Source: Gammaproteobacteria bacterium
Lineage (GTDB): Bacteria > Pseudomonadota > Gammaproteobacteria > Pseudomonadales > Pseudohongiellaceae
Length of the DNA stretch: 64,000 nt
Direction of reading: 5' to 3'
Assembly: GCA_009692305.1 (NCBI GenBank)
Contig: SHZK01000002.1
Span: forward strand, 248,001-312,000
In this document: positions 33,666 through 43,532 of the stretch, piece by piece
How positions within the stretch are numbered: the first letter of the stretch is position 1
Layout of the letters: each line of letters opens with the position of its first letter
Translations under genes and position numbers: made by a program
Notes under the pieces: model-generated
The model's database searches: none
The model's input: the letters and a program-made list of their open reading frames with translations, nothing else
Told to the model about the DNA's origin: nothing

Positions 33666-34299
33666 TCAGCCGCCAGCCTGCAGATTTTTAATCAGTGACT
33701 GCATCAGATCGCGGGTGCCATCAGGAAGCTCTGCTGTCGTCGAAATCGGGCAGATGCCGTTGGTGGTAAGGTGTCCGTCCTCGACGGTTCCGGTACCGGG
33801 AAACGTTGCGCCCCTGAAGCTGGGACGTGCCTCGGCATTGACCGCTGAGGCAAACGCATAGTTATGACCCTCAAGTACCCCTGCTTCTGCAAGGAACTCA
33901 ACCGAACTGCGCGATGCGGCGATGGGCTTGCCAGCGGCGTCCGCTGCCTTGACCAATTCCACTACCTTTGGCTTCCACGGTGGCGCCTGCAGCTGGTCCC
34001 ATGCAAGGCAGTAGCAGCCCGGCATAAGTGTCCATGGACAGATCAGCAACCACGTGGTCTACCTTCAAAGTGACGCCGTCGACAATGAGATCCTTGCCGT
34101 CCACCGTCGCGACCTCTACCACAAACCCGGCTGCTTCGAGCATTTGCTTCATGACCAGCACTTCATCGTGCACCATCAGCTCAAGGTCGCGCGAGCCGTC
34201 CCTGACAAACATCAGGACTTTTTCTGCATCCTGTGAAAACAGCATTGTGCTGGGGAACAGCAATGCGGCAATCAGAAGCGTTTTCAGGTATTTGTTCAT
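33666..34299 (-). pseudogene. Secreted DJ-1/PfpI-like protein, split by a frameshift
   Basis: Frame A: MNKYLKTLLIAALLFPSTMLFSQDAEKVLMFVRDGSRDLEL...DTYAGLLLPCMGPAAGATVEAK. Frame B: VVELVKAADAAGKPIAASRSSVEFLAEAGVLEGHNYAF. Junction at about 33965-33970. Confidence 0.8.
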
Positions 34300-34414
34300 G
34301 GTTTACCTTCTTCTTTTGAGAATAGTGAGTCTGCCAAGACAGCAGACATGGCGTTAGTTTCAGGACAATTGCTAGCATCGTCAAGCGTGGCCAGAGGCTG
34401 TTGCTGGGGACCCC

Positions 34415-35602
34415 TCAGGTAAACGCCTGAATTCCGGTTTGGGCCCGACCCAGAATCAACGCGTGAATGTCCTGGGTGCCTTCATAGGTATTCACCACTT
34501 CAAGATTTTGCAGGTGACGCATAATGGGATACTCATCGGAGATACCATTGCCGCCCAGCATGTCCCGCGCTTCCCTAGCTGCATCGAGCGCCTTCAAGCA
34601 GGAATTGCGCTTCAGCAGGGAAATCAGCGGTACCGGTAATTTGTCCTGATCACGCAGTCGACAAGCCTGCAGACACCCGAGCAGCGCCAGTGAAATATCG
34701 GTTTGCATGATTGCCAGTTTCTTCTGGATCAACTGATTCGCTGCCAACGGTCGGCCAAATTGTTTGCGATCCAGCGTGTACTGCAATGCAGTGTGCCAGC
34801 AGGTTTCAGCGGCGCCCAGCGCACCCCAGGCAATACCCAGGCGGGCGGAGTTGAGACAGCTGAAAGGTCCGGCCAGGCCCTTCGCGAGGGGCAACTTGTT
34901 CGCTTCCGGCACGAATACTTCGTCCATCACAATCTCACCCGTGACCGAGGCGCGCAGTGCCAGCTTGCCATGAATCTTCGGAGCACTGAGTCCCTTCATG
35001 CCCTTGTCCAGAATGAAGCCACAAATGACGCCGGCGTCATCTTTGGCCCATACGATAAAAACATCGGCAAAGGGTGAATTGCTGATCCAGTTCTTCGCAC
35101 CACTAAGGCTGTAACCGCCGGCTACCGAGCGGGCACGTGTGACCATGCCGCCGGGGTCAGAACCATGGTCGGGTTCGGTCAAGCCAAAACAGCCGATGTA
35201 TTCACCGGTCGCCAGTTTGGGCAGGTATTTCTGTTTCTGTGCTTCGGTACCGAACACGTTGATCGGATGCATCACCAGACTGGACTGCACACTCAACATG
35301 GATCTATAGCCGGAATCAACGGCCTCGACTTCACGTGCGATCAGACCATAACTGACGTAATTCACGCCGGCACAGCCATAGCCCTGAATAGTTGAACCCA
35401 GCAGGCCGAGTGCGCCCATCTCCCTGAATATGGCCGGATCAGACGTTTCGCTCTGGTAAGCCGCGCGTACTCTTGGCAGCAATTTTTCCTGAGCATATTG
35501 CCGTGCGGTATCACGCACGAGTCGTTCTTCCTCGCTCAGCATCTCTTCCATCAGGAAGGGATCCTTGAAATTGAACGGGGCATTGTCTGATCTGACGGAC
35601 AT
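34415..35602 (-). CDS. gcdH: Acyl-CoA dehydrogenase, glutaryl-CoA dehydrogenase type
   Basis: [75 protein letters not shown]. Confidence 0.88.
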   Translation of the reverse strand: MSVRSDNAPFNFKDPFLMEEMLSEEERLVRDTARQYAQEKLLPRVRAAYQSETSDPAIFREMGALGLLGSTIQGYGCAGVNYVSYGLIAREVEAVDSGYRSMLSVQSSLVMHPINVFGTEAQKQKYLPKLATGEYIGCFGLTEPDHGSDPGGMVTRARSVAGGYSLSGAKNWISNSPFADVFIVWAKDDAGVICGFILDKGMKGLSAPKIHGKLALRASVTGEIVMDEVFVPEANKLPLAKGLAGPFSCLNSARLGIAWGALGAAETCWHTALQYTLDRKQFGRPLAANQLIQKKLAIMQTDISLALLGCLQACRLRDQDKLPVPLISLLKRNSCLKALDAAREARDMLGGNGISDEYPIMRHLQNLEVVNTYEGTQDIHALILGRAQTGIQAFT

Positions 35603-35752
35603 ATCGGTCTCCTGTACTAAACTCTTTTATTACAGTGCATTTTTAACTGTGCCTGCTGCGGCCGAGAATCGTAACACAGAGAGTTGCAATGTCCGAAACG
35701 CAGCCCAGTTAAGTTATTACCTTAAGGGCATCCCCTGCTAGAATAGCGCGCC

Positions 35753-37963
35753 ATGGACGTATCCCACATTCTTGAATCCCTCAATGACGCGCAGCGCAAT
35801 GCAGTAGCGAACCCGACCAAGAATCTGTTGGTGTTAGCCGGTGCCGGCAGTGGCAAGACTCGCGTGCTGGTGCATCGGGTGGTGTGGCTGGTGCAGGCCG
35901 AACAGGTATCCCCTTTCTCCATTCTCGCCGTGACGTTTACCAACAAGGCGGCACGGGAGATGCGCGGTCGCATCGAGATGTTATTGGGGCAACCATCCGG
36001 CGGCATGTGGGTTGGCACCTTTCATGGTCTCGCCCATCGTTTGCTGCGCTTGCATTGGCAGGAAGCCGGTCTGCTTGAAGATTTCCAGATTCTCGATAGT
36101 GATGACCAGTTGCGCCTGATCAAGCGCGTAGTGCGCGCCTTGCAGATTGATGAAGACAAATTTCCGCCCAAGCAATGCCAGTGGTACATCAACGGGCAGA
36201 AAGACGAGGGCCTGCGCTCGCGCCACATCGAACATTTTGATGACGATTACACCAAGACCATGCTGCAGATTTATGCCGCCTATGAAGCAGCCTGTGATCG
36301 CGGCGGCATGATCGACTTTGGCGAGATCCTGCTGCGCGCCCACGAGCTGTGGCTGCACAATCCACAGATACTGGCGCACTACCAGCGCCGCTTTCGGCAC
36401 ATTCTGGTAGACGAATTTCAGGACACGAACTCCATTCAATACGCCTGGCTCAGAGTGCTCGCCGGTCATGACAACCAACTTATGGTGGTGGGTGACGATG
36501 ATCAGTCGATTTATGGTTGGCGCGGCGCCAAGATCGAAAACATACAACAGTTCAATGTGGATTTTCCCGGCGCGGAAATTGTGCGCCTGGAACAGAACTA
36601 TCGCTCCACCTCGACGATCCTGAATGCCGCCAACAAACTCATCGCAAACAATCAGGGTCGCCTCGGCAAGACCCTGTGGACCGAGGGTCGCGAAGGCGAA
36701 CAGATCAGCCTGTATGAGGCGTTCAACGAACAGGATGAGGCGCGCTTCATCGTCGACCGCATCCAGGACTGGTTCAACTCCGGCAATCGACGCTCCGATG
36801 CCGCAATTCTGTATCGCTCCAATGCCCAATCGCGGGAACTGGAAGAGGCCTTGCTGCGCGTGGGTATGCCTTACCGCATCTACGGCGGACAGCGCTTCTA
36901 TGAGCGTCTGGAAATCAAGAACGCAATCTCCTACTTGCGCCTGATCGTGAATCGCAATGACGACACGGCCATGGAGCGCGTGATCAATGTGCCAGTACGC
37001 GGCATCGGTGGACGTACCTTGGACAGCGTACGCTCGCTCGCCCGTACTGAAAATATTTCACTGTGGCAGGCCTGCGTGAAATGCATCAATGACTCCCTGT
37101 TCACTGGTCGTGGCGCCAATGCCGTACTTGGCTTTCTCAAACTCATCGATGACCTGCAGGAAGCCTGCGAGAATTTCGAGCTGCATGAAAAGGCCGATCT
37201 TATTATCAAGCGCACCGGCCTGATTCAACATCATGAAAAGGAAGGCGGCGAAAAGGCGCGGACACGTGTCGAAAACCTGGAAGAACTGGTGAACGCCGCC
37301 AGCAGCTTCGATGCCCCCGATCTGGAGGGCGAGATCGATCTGAAGTCCAATGCCTTTCTCGCCGCGTTCCTCGATCAGGCCGCACTCGATGCCGGCGAGA
37401 CCCAGGCCGACGCCAGCGAGGACGCGGTGCAGTTAATGACATTGCACTCAGCAAAAGGCCTCGAATTCCAACTGGTGTTTCTCGCAGGACTGGAAGAAGG
37501 GCTATTTCCCCACAAGATGTCTATGGACAATCTTTCTGGTCTCGAAGAAGAACGCCGACTCTGTTACGTCGGCATCACCCGCGCCAAGACCAAGCTCTAT
37601 TTGAGTCACGCCGAGTCGCGGCGCCTGCATGGCGATGTCAACCTGTGCCGGCCCTCGCGCTTCATCCGGGAGATTCCCACAGAATTGATTAATCCGGTGC
37701 GGCTAAAGTCCACAGTGACGCGCCATGCCTCGGCAATGCCTGCGAGTAGTGGCGCATTCAATAACGGCGTGAGGGGCAAGATCGACGTGCCGCAGACTGA
37801 GTTGTCACTGGGGCAACGTGTCGCGCACGGCAAATTTGGCGAGGGCGTGATACTGAATTACGAAGGCCAGGGCAGCAATGCCCGCGTGCAGGTGAATTTC
37901 AATACCGTAGGCAGCAAGTGGCTTGTGCTATCGTATGCAAAACTGGAAGTACTGGCCGGTTAA
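35753..37963 (+). CDS. uvrD: DNA helicase II
   Basis: LNDAQRNAVANPTKNLLVLAGAGSGKTRVLVHRVVWLV, VVGDDDQSIYGWRGAKIENI, LMTLHSAKGLEFQLVFLAGLEEGLFPH. Confidence 0.97.
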   Translation: MDVSHILESLNDAQRNAVANPTKNLLVLAGAGSGKTRVLVHRVVWLVQAEQVSPFSILAVTFTNKAAREMRGRIEMLLGQPSGGMWVGTFHGLAHRLLRLHWQEAGLLEDFQILDSDDQLRLIKRVVRALQIDEDKFPPKQCQWYINGQKDEGLRSRHIEHFDDDYTKTMLQIYAAYEAACDRGGMIDFGEILLRAHELWLHNPQILAHYQRRFRHILVDEFQDTNSIQYAWLRVLAGHDNQLMVVGDDDQSIYGWRGAKIENIQQFNVDFPGAEIVRLEQNYRSTSTILNAANKLIANNQGRLGKTLWTEGREGEQISLYEAFNEQDEARFIVDRIQDWFNSGNRRSDAAILYRSNAQSRELEEALLRVGMPYRIYGGQRFYERLEIKNAISYLRLIVNRNDDTAMERVINVPVRGIGGRTLDSVRSLARTENISLWQACVKCINDSLFTGRGANAVLGFLKLIDDLQEACENFELHEKADLIIKRTGLIQHHEKEGGEKARTRVENLEELVNAASSFDAPDLEGEIDLKSNAFLAAFLDQAALDAGETQADASEDAVQLMTLHSAKGLEFQLVFLAGLEEGLFPHKMSMDNLSGLEEERRLCYVGITRAKTKLYLSHAESRRLHGDVNLCRPSRFIREIPTELINPVRLKSTVTRHASAMPASSGAFNNGVRGKIDVPQTELSLGQRVAHGKFGEGVILNYEGQGSNARVQVNFNTVGSKWLVLSYAKLEVLAG

Positions 37964-38044
37964 GAGTTTGCGTATGGATGCTGCTCTCACACAACGAGCA
38001 GATTGCAGAAGACGAACAAGACCCGAATTATAAGGAATTCAGAC

Positions 38045-39154
38045 ATGCAGAAAATGTGGGCAGCATTATTTTCAATCCTGCTGGTTACCATGCTGGTCGC
38101 TTGTGGCGAGGCGCCCTCTTCGACAGGTGGCCCTGTGGCCGCAACCGAGCAGGCTGTCTATCAATGGAAGATGATCACCTCGTGGCCGAAGAATCTGCCA
38201 GCACTGGGAACCTCGCCGGTACATTTTGCCGACATCGTCAACAAAATGAGTAATGGCCGCATGCAGATTCGCGTGTATGGCGCCAATGAACTGGTGGGCG
38301 GCCTCGAAGTATTCGATGCCGTGTCGCAAGGCGTGGCCGAGATTGGCCACACCGGTGCCTACTACTGGCAGGGCAAGATTCCGGCCACACCCTTCTTCTC
38401 CTCGATTCCCTTTGGCATGACTGCCACCGAGATGAATGCCTGGCTGTCCTATGGCGGCGGTAATGAACTGTGGCGCGAGATCTATGCACCGTTCAACCTG
38501 ATCCCCACGCGTGGTGGCAATTCCGGCACCCAGATGTTTGGCTGGTTCAATAAAGAAATAAATTCCATGGCTGATCTGCAAGGCCTGAAGATGCGCATCC
38601 CGGGTCTCGGTGGTGAGGTGTTCAGCCGCGCGGGTGGCACGCCGGTAACGATGCAGGTGAGTGAGGTGTTCACGGCACTTCAGACTAGTGCTCTGGATGC
38701 GACCGAATTTGTCAGCCCGTATAACGACCTCGCGGCCGGCTATCACACAGTCGCGAAATATTACTATTACCCGGGCTGGCACGAACCGGGCTCCACCCTG
38801 GAAACCATTTTCAACAAATCGGCATTCGAGGCCTTGCCGCCCGACTTGCAGGCAATCCTGATGGCGGGCACCGAGGTGATGAACCAGTTGCTGCTGGATG
38901 AGTTCACGGCCAGGAACAACGAGGCGCTGCGCGTACTCGTGGAAGACCACAACGTGGAGCTGCGTAAATTACCAGACGAGGTGCTTACCGAGCTGCATCG
39001 CATCTCGGATCAGGTAGTTGCCGAACTGGCGCAGGCAGATCCCACCACGCGCCGCATTCACGAGTCATGGGCAAAGTTCAAGGAAGGCATCGGCAGCTAC
39101 CACGGAATCGCGGAAGACGCACTGGTCAATGCGCGCAATCTGCCACTGGACTAA
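38045..39154 (+). CDS. TRAP transporter substrate-binding lipoprotein (DctP/TakP-like)
   Basis: Lipobox LVAC; WKMITSWPKNLPALGTSPVHFADIVNKMSNGRMQIRVYGANELVGGLEVFDAVSQGVAEIGHTGAYYWQGK. Confidence 0.88.
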   Translation: MQKMWAALFSILLVTMLVACGEAPSSTGGPVAATEQAVYQWKMITSWPKNLPALGTSPVHFADIVNKMSNGRMQIRVYGANELVGGLEVFDAVSQGVAEIGHTGAYYWQGKIPATPFFSSIPFGMTATEMNAWLSYGGGNELWREIYAPFNLIPTRGGNSGTQMFGWFNKEINSMADLQGLKMRIPGLGGEVFSRAGGTPVTMQVSEVFTALQTSALDATEFVSPYNDLAAGYHTVAKYYYYPGWHEPGSTLETIFNKSAFEALPPDLQAILMAGTEVMNQLLLDEFTARNNEALRVLVEDHNVELRKLPDEVLTELHRISDQVVAELAQADPTTRRIHESWAKFKEGIGSYHGIAEDALVNARNLPLD

Positions 39155-39191
39155 TACCACTCATCGTACCACTCATTAGAGACTATTTGTT

Positions 39192-39464
39192 ATGGACTGG
39201 AAAATATTTGGTATGGTCTTCGCGACTGTGTTCGTGGCCGAGTTGGGTGACAAGACCCAGCTGGCAACCATGCTGTTCGCCACCGACAAGGAAGTGAGCA
39301 AACTGATGATCTTCGTTGCCGCATCGGCCGCATTGATCGTTGCCTCTGCGCTTGGTGTGCTGGCAGGGAGCCTGCTTTCAGAATATATCAATCCGCGTTA
39401 TTTGCATTACATTGCCGGAGTCGGTTTTATTGGCATCGGCGCATACACGCTCTATTCCGCTTGA
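39192..39464 (+). CDS. Half-size TMEM165/GDT1 (UPF0016) family transporter
   Basis: MVFATVFVAELGDKTQLATMLFAT carries the E-x-G-D-K-T/S family motif once; 90 aa. Confidence 0.9.
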   Translation: MDWKIFGMVFATVFVAELGDKTQLATMLFATDKEVSKLMIFVAASAALIVASALGVLAGSLLSEYINPRYLHYIAGVGFIGIGAYTLYSA

Positions 39465-39564
39465 ACCGAGCGTTAGTGCTGTGCTGTTTTCAGGGATTAT
39501 TTTTTCAAGCTTACCTGGCCTGCCGGCGGCATCCGGCGCGACAACAATGCACAGCTCAAAATCT

Positions 39565-40944
39565 TTACTTCAAAATTCCGGGTAACCAGGTAGCGAGACC
39601 CGGCTGCCACGCCAGTAACAGCATGAGTCCAATCTGCATTAGCACAAACGGTACCACACCACGGTAAATATCGGCGGTACTCACTTCCGGCGGCGCCACG
39701 CTGCGCAGATAAAACAGGGAAAAACCGAAGGGTGGCGTCAGGAACGAGGTCTGCAGATTGACCGCAATCATAATCCCCAGCCAGATCGGATCGACGCCCA
39801 TGCCCAGCAGTATCGGTCCAACGAGCGGCACCACCATAAACGTGATTTCAATGAAATCCAGAATAAAGCCGAGCAGGAAAATCAGCAGCATCACAATCGC
39901 CGTGGCGGTGATGACACCGCCGGGCAAACTGGTGAGCCAGCTTTCGATCAATATATCGCCACCGAAGCCGCGAAACACGGAAGAGAAAATGGCTGCCCCT
40001 ACCAGAATCAGATACACCATCGAGGTCACACGCAGTGTTTCCAGAGACACGGCATGCAGTACCGGAAGATTGAGCTCGTGCTTCAATAACGCCAACAGCA
40101 TTGCGCCCATGGCGCCGACGCTGGCCGCTTCAGTGGGTGTGGCAATGCCCATCAAGATCGAGCCTAGCACCGCGATCATGAGCAGTACCGGTGGCAACAA
40201 TCCTCGCAGCAAGGCCAGCGCAACTTCGGCTGTGGTCAGCGCCGGACCGTCCTGACGTAATGCGGGTGCCTGTTCGGGTTTAAGCAAGGCAATGACGAAG
40301 ACGTAGGCAGCGTAAAAGGCGACCAGCAACAGACCCGGTATAATCGCAGCGGCGAACAGATCACCAATAGACACGAAGTTAGGCGCAAACGAGCCACTGT
40401 CCAGTTGCGATTGCTGGTAGGCATTGGAGATTACCTCGCCTAACAACACCAGACAGATTGAAGGCGGAATGATCTGGCCCAGGGTGCCAGTGGCGCATAA
40501 GGTGCCGCATGCCAGTGAAGGTTTATAACCGCTCTTGAGCATGGTGGGCAGTGACAGAATCCCCATCGTCACCACAGTGGCGCCGACGATGCCGGTACTG
40601 GCAGCGAGCAGCATCCCCACCACTACTACCGAAATACCGAGGCCACCAGGGAAGCGGCCAAACGCGAGCGCCATATTTTTCAGCAAGTCTTCCGCGATGC
40701 GGGACTTCTCCAGCATCACGCCCATGAATACGAACAGCGGCACGGCGAACAGATTCTGGTTGATGAGAATTCCGTAGATGCGATTCGGAATCAGCGTGAG
40801 GTAGGCAGTATCAAATGTCCCCATCAACACGCCGAGACCAGCGAACAGCAAGGACACGCCGGCGAGTGACAGAGCCACGGGAAATCCGGCCATCAAGATC
40901 AGACTCACGACGAGAAAAAATAGCAGAGGTAATAACTGCAACAT
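39565..40944 (-). CDS. dctM: TRAP transporter large permease (DctM)
   Basis: Multi-TM; AVPLFVFMGVMLEKSRIAEDLL, IIPPSICLVLLGEVISNAYQQSQLDSG, TEAASVGAMGAMLLAL. Confidence 0.92.
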   Translation of the reverse strand: MLQLLPLLFFLVVSLILMAGFPVALSLAGVSLLFAGLGVLMGTFDTAYLTLIPNRIYGILINQNLFAVPLFVFMGVMLEKSRIAEDLLKNMALAFGRFPGGLGISVVVVGMLLAASTGIVGATVVTMGILSLPTMLKSGYKPSLACGTLCATGTLGQIIPPSICLVLLGEVISNAYQQSQLDSGSFAPNFVSIGDLFAAAIIPGLLLVAFYAAYVFVIALLKPEQAPALRQDGPALTTAEVALALLRGLLPPVLLMIAVLGSILMGIATPTEAASVGAMGAMLLALLKHELNLPVLHAVSLETLRVTSMVYLILVGAAIFSSVFRGFGGDILIESWLTSLPGGVITATAIVMLLIFLLGFILDFIEITFMVVPLVGPILLGMGVDPIWLGIMIAVNLQTSFLTPPFGFSLFYLRSVAPPEVSTADIYRGVVPFVLMQIGLMLLLAWQPGLATWLPGILK

Positions 40945-41468
40945 TATTTGTTACTGCCAGCAGCGCTCTGCCGAAACTTGAGCAGACTTTTACACAATTC
41001 CGATATGCCCTGTAGCAGTAGCAGCAGGGGCAGCACGATGATGCTCGACTTCAACAGAAACACATACGGCAGGCCGCTGGTTTCCGCCGAGCCTTCCCTG
41101 ATCTGCCAGGAGATCGCCACATAATCCCAGCTTATATAAATAATGAAGAGCATGGACGGAAACAGGAACAACAGGTAACCAGCCAGATCGATCAAGGCCT
41201 GCCCCCTGTCGCCAAGCTTGAGATAGAAAATATCCACCCGCACATGCCCCTGCTCCTTCAAGGTATAGGCCGCACCCAGCATGAAGATCATGGCGTTAAT
41301 ATAGATGACCGATTCTTGCAGCGAGATGGAGCCGGTGCGGAACAGATAGCGCATTAACACGATGAGCGCGGTCACCAATACCATAGCGAGTGTTAGCCAG
41401 GCGCTGCTGCGGCCGATGCCGGTAATAGTGCGATCGATCAGCGTGGCGAGTGGCTGTAGTAACGACAT
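40944..41468 (-). CDS. dctQ: TRAP transporter small permease (DctQ)
   Basis: 4-TM protein immediately upstream of dctM on the same strand; LQESVIYINAMIFMLGAAYTLKEQGHVRVDIFY. Confidence 0.9.
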   Translation of the reverse strand: MSLLQPLATLIDRTITGIGRSSAWLTLAMVLVTALIVLMRYLFRTGSISLQESVIYINAMIFMLGAAYTLKEQGHVRVDIFYLKLGDRGQALIDLAGYLLFLFPSMLFIIYISWDYVAISWQIREGSAETSGLPYVFLLKSSIIVLPLLLLLQGISELCKSLLKFRQSAAGSNK

Positions 41469-41524
41469 GATAGAGCGTGGTCCCTGGCAAAGCAGCAGCA
41501 CATTATCACACAAGGCCCGGACGA

Positions 41525-41887
41525 TCAGCCAACGGTACCGACCCTGAGTAATTCAAATGTAAGCAGGATGAGTGCGCCGCCCAGCGCCACCATGAGCAAA
41601 GACAGCAGCCATAAGGTGGTGTGCTGCACTTTATACGACAGCCGCGTACGCCAACCAGAACCGGTGGCGGGCCTGACCGGGATATGAGTAAACAGCACGG
41701 AAAAACCCAGCAGCGTGATGGACCAGGTGAAACAGAGCACGGCCGGTATGAGAAATTCGTCATGGGCTAACCAGGGGTCCTCCAACAAACTCAACAGCAA
41801 CACGCCAAAAGCAAGCAGCGCGATCAGCACCAGCGCCAATCGAAATGGCAGCAAATGGGTGGCAATTAGCCGTAGTCGCTCTATCAT
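41525..41887 (-). CDS. Hypothetical small membrane protein
   Basis: 120 aa with three or four hydrophobic segments; same strand as dctQM; no family recognised. Confidence 0.6.
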   Translation of the reverse strand: MIERLRLIATHLLPFRLALVLIALLAFGVLLLSLLEDPWLAHDEFLIPAVLCFTWSITLLGFSVLFTHIPVRPATGSGWRTRLSYKVQHTTLWLLSLLMVALGGALILLTFELLRVGTVG

Positions 41888-42049
41888 AGGCAGGACTTTG
41901 CGTAAGGAAAACCAGCTTACCTGCTCTGTTATGAATCATCCACCAGATAACCGAATTGAGGGCTTTACGAATCCAATCGAATCGCCCGCCCGCGCTGGGC
42001 CACCAGGGTAAATGCCAAACCACTAAAACCCCATGAGAGAAAAAGAATT

Positions 42050-42826
42050 ATGTTAGTCGTTGTATCGCCTGCCAAGACCTTGGACTTTGAATCCCCGGTA
42101 ACAACCCGCAAACACAGTGAGCCGGTGTTTCTGCAGGAAGCGACTGCGCTGGTGCAGCAATTACGACAGCTGCAACCAGATGACCTGTGCCAGCTGATGC
42201 AAATCTCTAGCAAGCTCGGAGAACTGAACTTCGATCGCTACGCCAACTGGCACACGCCGTTCACGATTCAAAATGCGCGTCAGGCAATCTTTGCTTTCAA
42301 GGGTGATGTCTATCTGGGTTTGAAAGCGGAAACTTTTACCACCGCTGATTTGAACTTCGCGCAGCAACATTTGCGTATTTTGTCTGGACTCTATGGCGTG
42401 CTGAAACCACTGGATCTGATGCAGCCTTATCGTCTGGAGATGGGCTCCGACTTCAAGCACAGCGGCGGCAAGAATCTGTATAAGTTCTGGGGAACCAAAC
42501 TCTCTACGCATCTGAACGCTGAGCTGGCACAACAGTCTGGCAAGAAAAAAGTAATCATTAATCTTGCGTCAAATGAATATTTCAGCGCACTGCAACCCGC
42601 GCACATTGAGGCTGACATCATTGCGCCTGTGTTCAAGGATTTCGCCAGTGGTCAATATCGCGTGCTCAGTTTCTTCGCGAAGCAAGCCCGCGGCGAAATG
42701 GCCGCGTACATTATTCGCAATCGCATTAATTCTCCTGCCGCGCTCAGGCAATTTGCTGTCGATGGTTATCAGTACAGCGTCGAGGATTCCACGGCGGCGA
42801 AGCCGGTTTTTCTGCGCACGCAATAA
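42050..42826 (+). CDS. yaaA: Peroxide stress protein YaaA
   Basis: MLVVVSPAKTLDFESP, LSGLYGVLKPLDLMQPYRLEMG, INLASNEYFSAL. Confidence 0.96.
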   Translation: MLVVVSPAKTLDFESPVTTRKHSEPVFLQEATALVQQLRQLQPDDLCQLMQISSKLGELNFDRYANWHTPFTIQNARQAIFAFKGDVYLGLKAETFTTADLNFAQQHLRILSGLYGVLKPLDLMQPYRLEMGSDFKHSGGKNLYKFWGTKLSTHLNAELAQQSGKKKVIINLASNEYFSALQPAHIEADIIAPVFKDFASGQYRVLSFFAKQARGEMAAYIIRNRINSPAALRQFAVDGYQYSVEDSTAAKPVFLRTQ

Positions 42827-42836
42827 GGCCTGAGTC

Positions 42837-43442
42837 ATGACAGAAGCATTGCCGTTCAGCCAGGCCTGTGAAAATAACAAGCACTCTATACTCGATGTAT
42901 TGCGACGGCATTTACTGCACAAGCAATCGCTGCTGGAGATTGCTGGAGGTACCGGTCAACACGCCGTGTTCTTCGCCGCACAGTTTCCGCAACTCAAGTG
43001 GCAATCTTCCGAGTATCCGCCGGCAGTAGACACGCTGAATCTGCGCCTGTCCCAATCCTCTTTGCCAAATCTGCCCGCGGCAATCGCAATCGATGTGAAC
43101 GCAGCCACCTGGAATTGCGCAGTGGTTGATGCTATCTACAGCGCCAATTGCCTGCACATAGTCTCGACTACTGCCGTGGAGAAATTCTTCGCCGGAGTCG
43201 GGCGCAATTTGCCGGTCGGGGATTTATTGCTGGTGTATGGACCGTTCAAGTATCGCGGTGAATTCACCACCGACAGCAATGCCCAGTTTGATCTCTGGCT
43301 GAAGAGTCGCAATCCCCTCAGTGGGGTACGGGATTTTGAATGGGTGAATGAGCTTGCGGAGAATATCGGACTGATACTGTTGGAAGACAATCCTATGCCG
43401 GCTAACAACCAGATGCTGGTCTGGCGCAAGACAGCGCTTTAA
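42837..43442 (+). CDS. DUF938 SAM-dependent methyltransferase-like protein
   Basis: LPFSQACENNKHSILDVLRRHL, LLEIAGGTGQHAVFFA, IYSANCLHIVS, LLVYGPFKYRGEFTTDSNAQFD. Confidence 0.9.
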   Translation: MTEALPFSQACENNKHSILDVLRRHLLHKQSLLEIAGGTGQHAVFFAAQFPQLKWQSSEYPPAVDTLNLRLSQSSLPNLPAAIAIDVNAATWNCAVVDAIYSANCLHIVSTTAVEKFFAGVGRNLPVGDLLLVYGPFKYRGEFTTDSNAQFDLWLKSRNPLSGVRDFEWVNELAENIGLILLEDNPMPANNQMLVWRKTAL

Positions 43443-43468
43443 ATATCAAGCGGCTGTTGCAGCGCCTG

Positions 43469-43532
43469 GCCGTTGCGTCAACTTGTTGTTACGTCAACTT
43501 GCTGTTACGTCAACTCGCTGTTACGTCAATAA
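43469..43532. repeat. 16-bp tandem repeat, four copies, overlapping the 3' end of the diguanylate cyclase gene
   Basis: gccgttgcgtcaactt / gttgttacgtcaactt / gctgttacgtcaactc / gctgttacgtcaataa. Confidence 0.9.

Noticed and set aside
43469-43532. Possible CRISPR array
   Set aside because: Units are contiguous 16-bp tandem repeats without spacers, and no cas genes are present.
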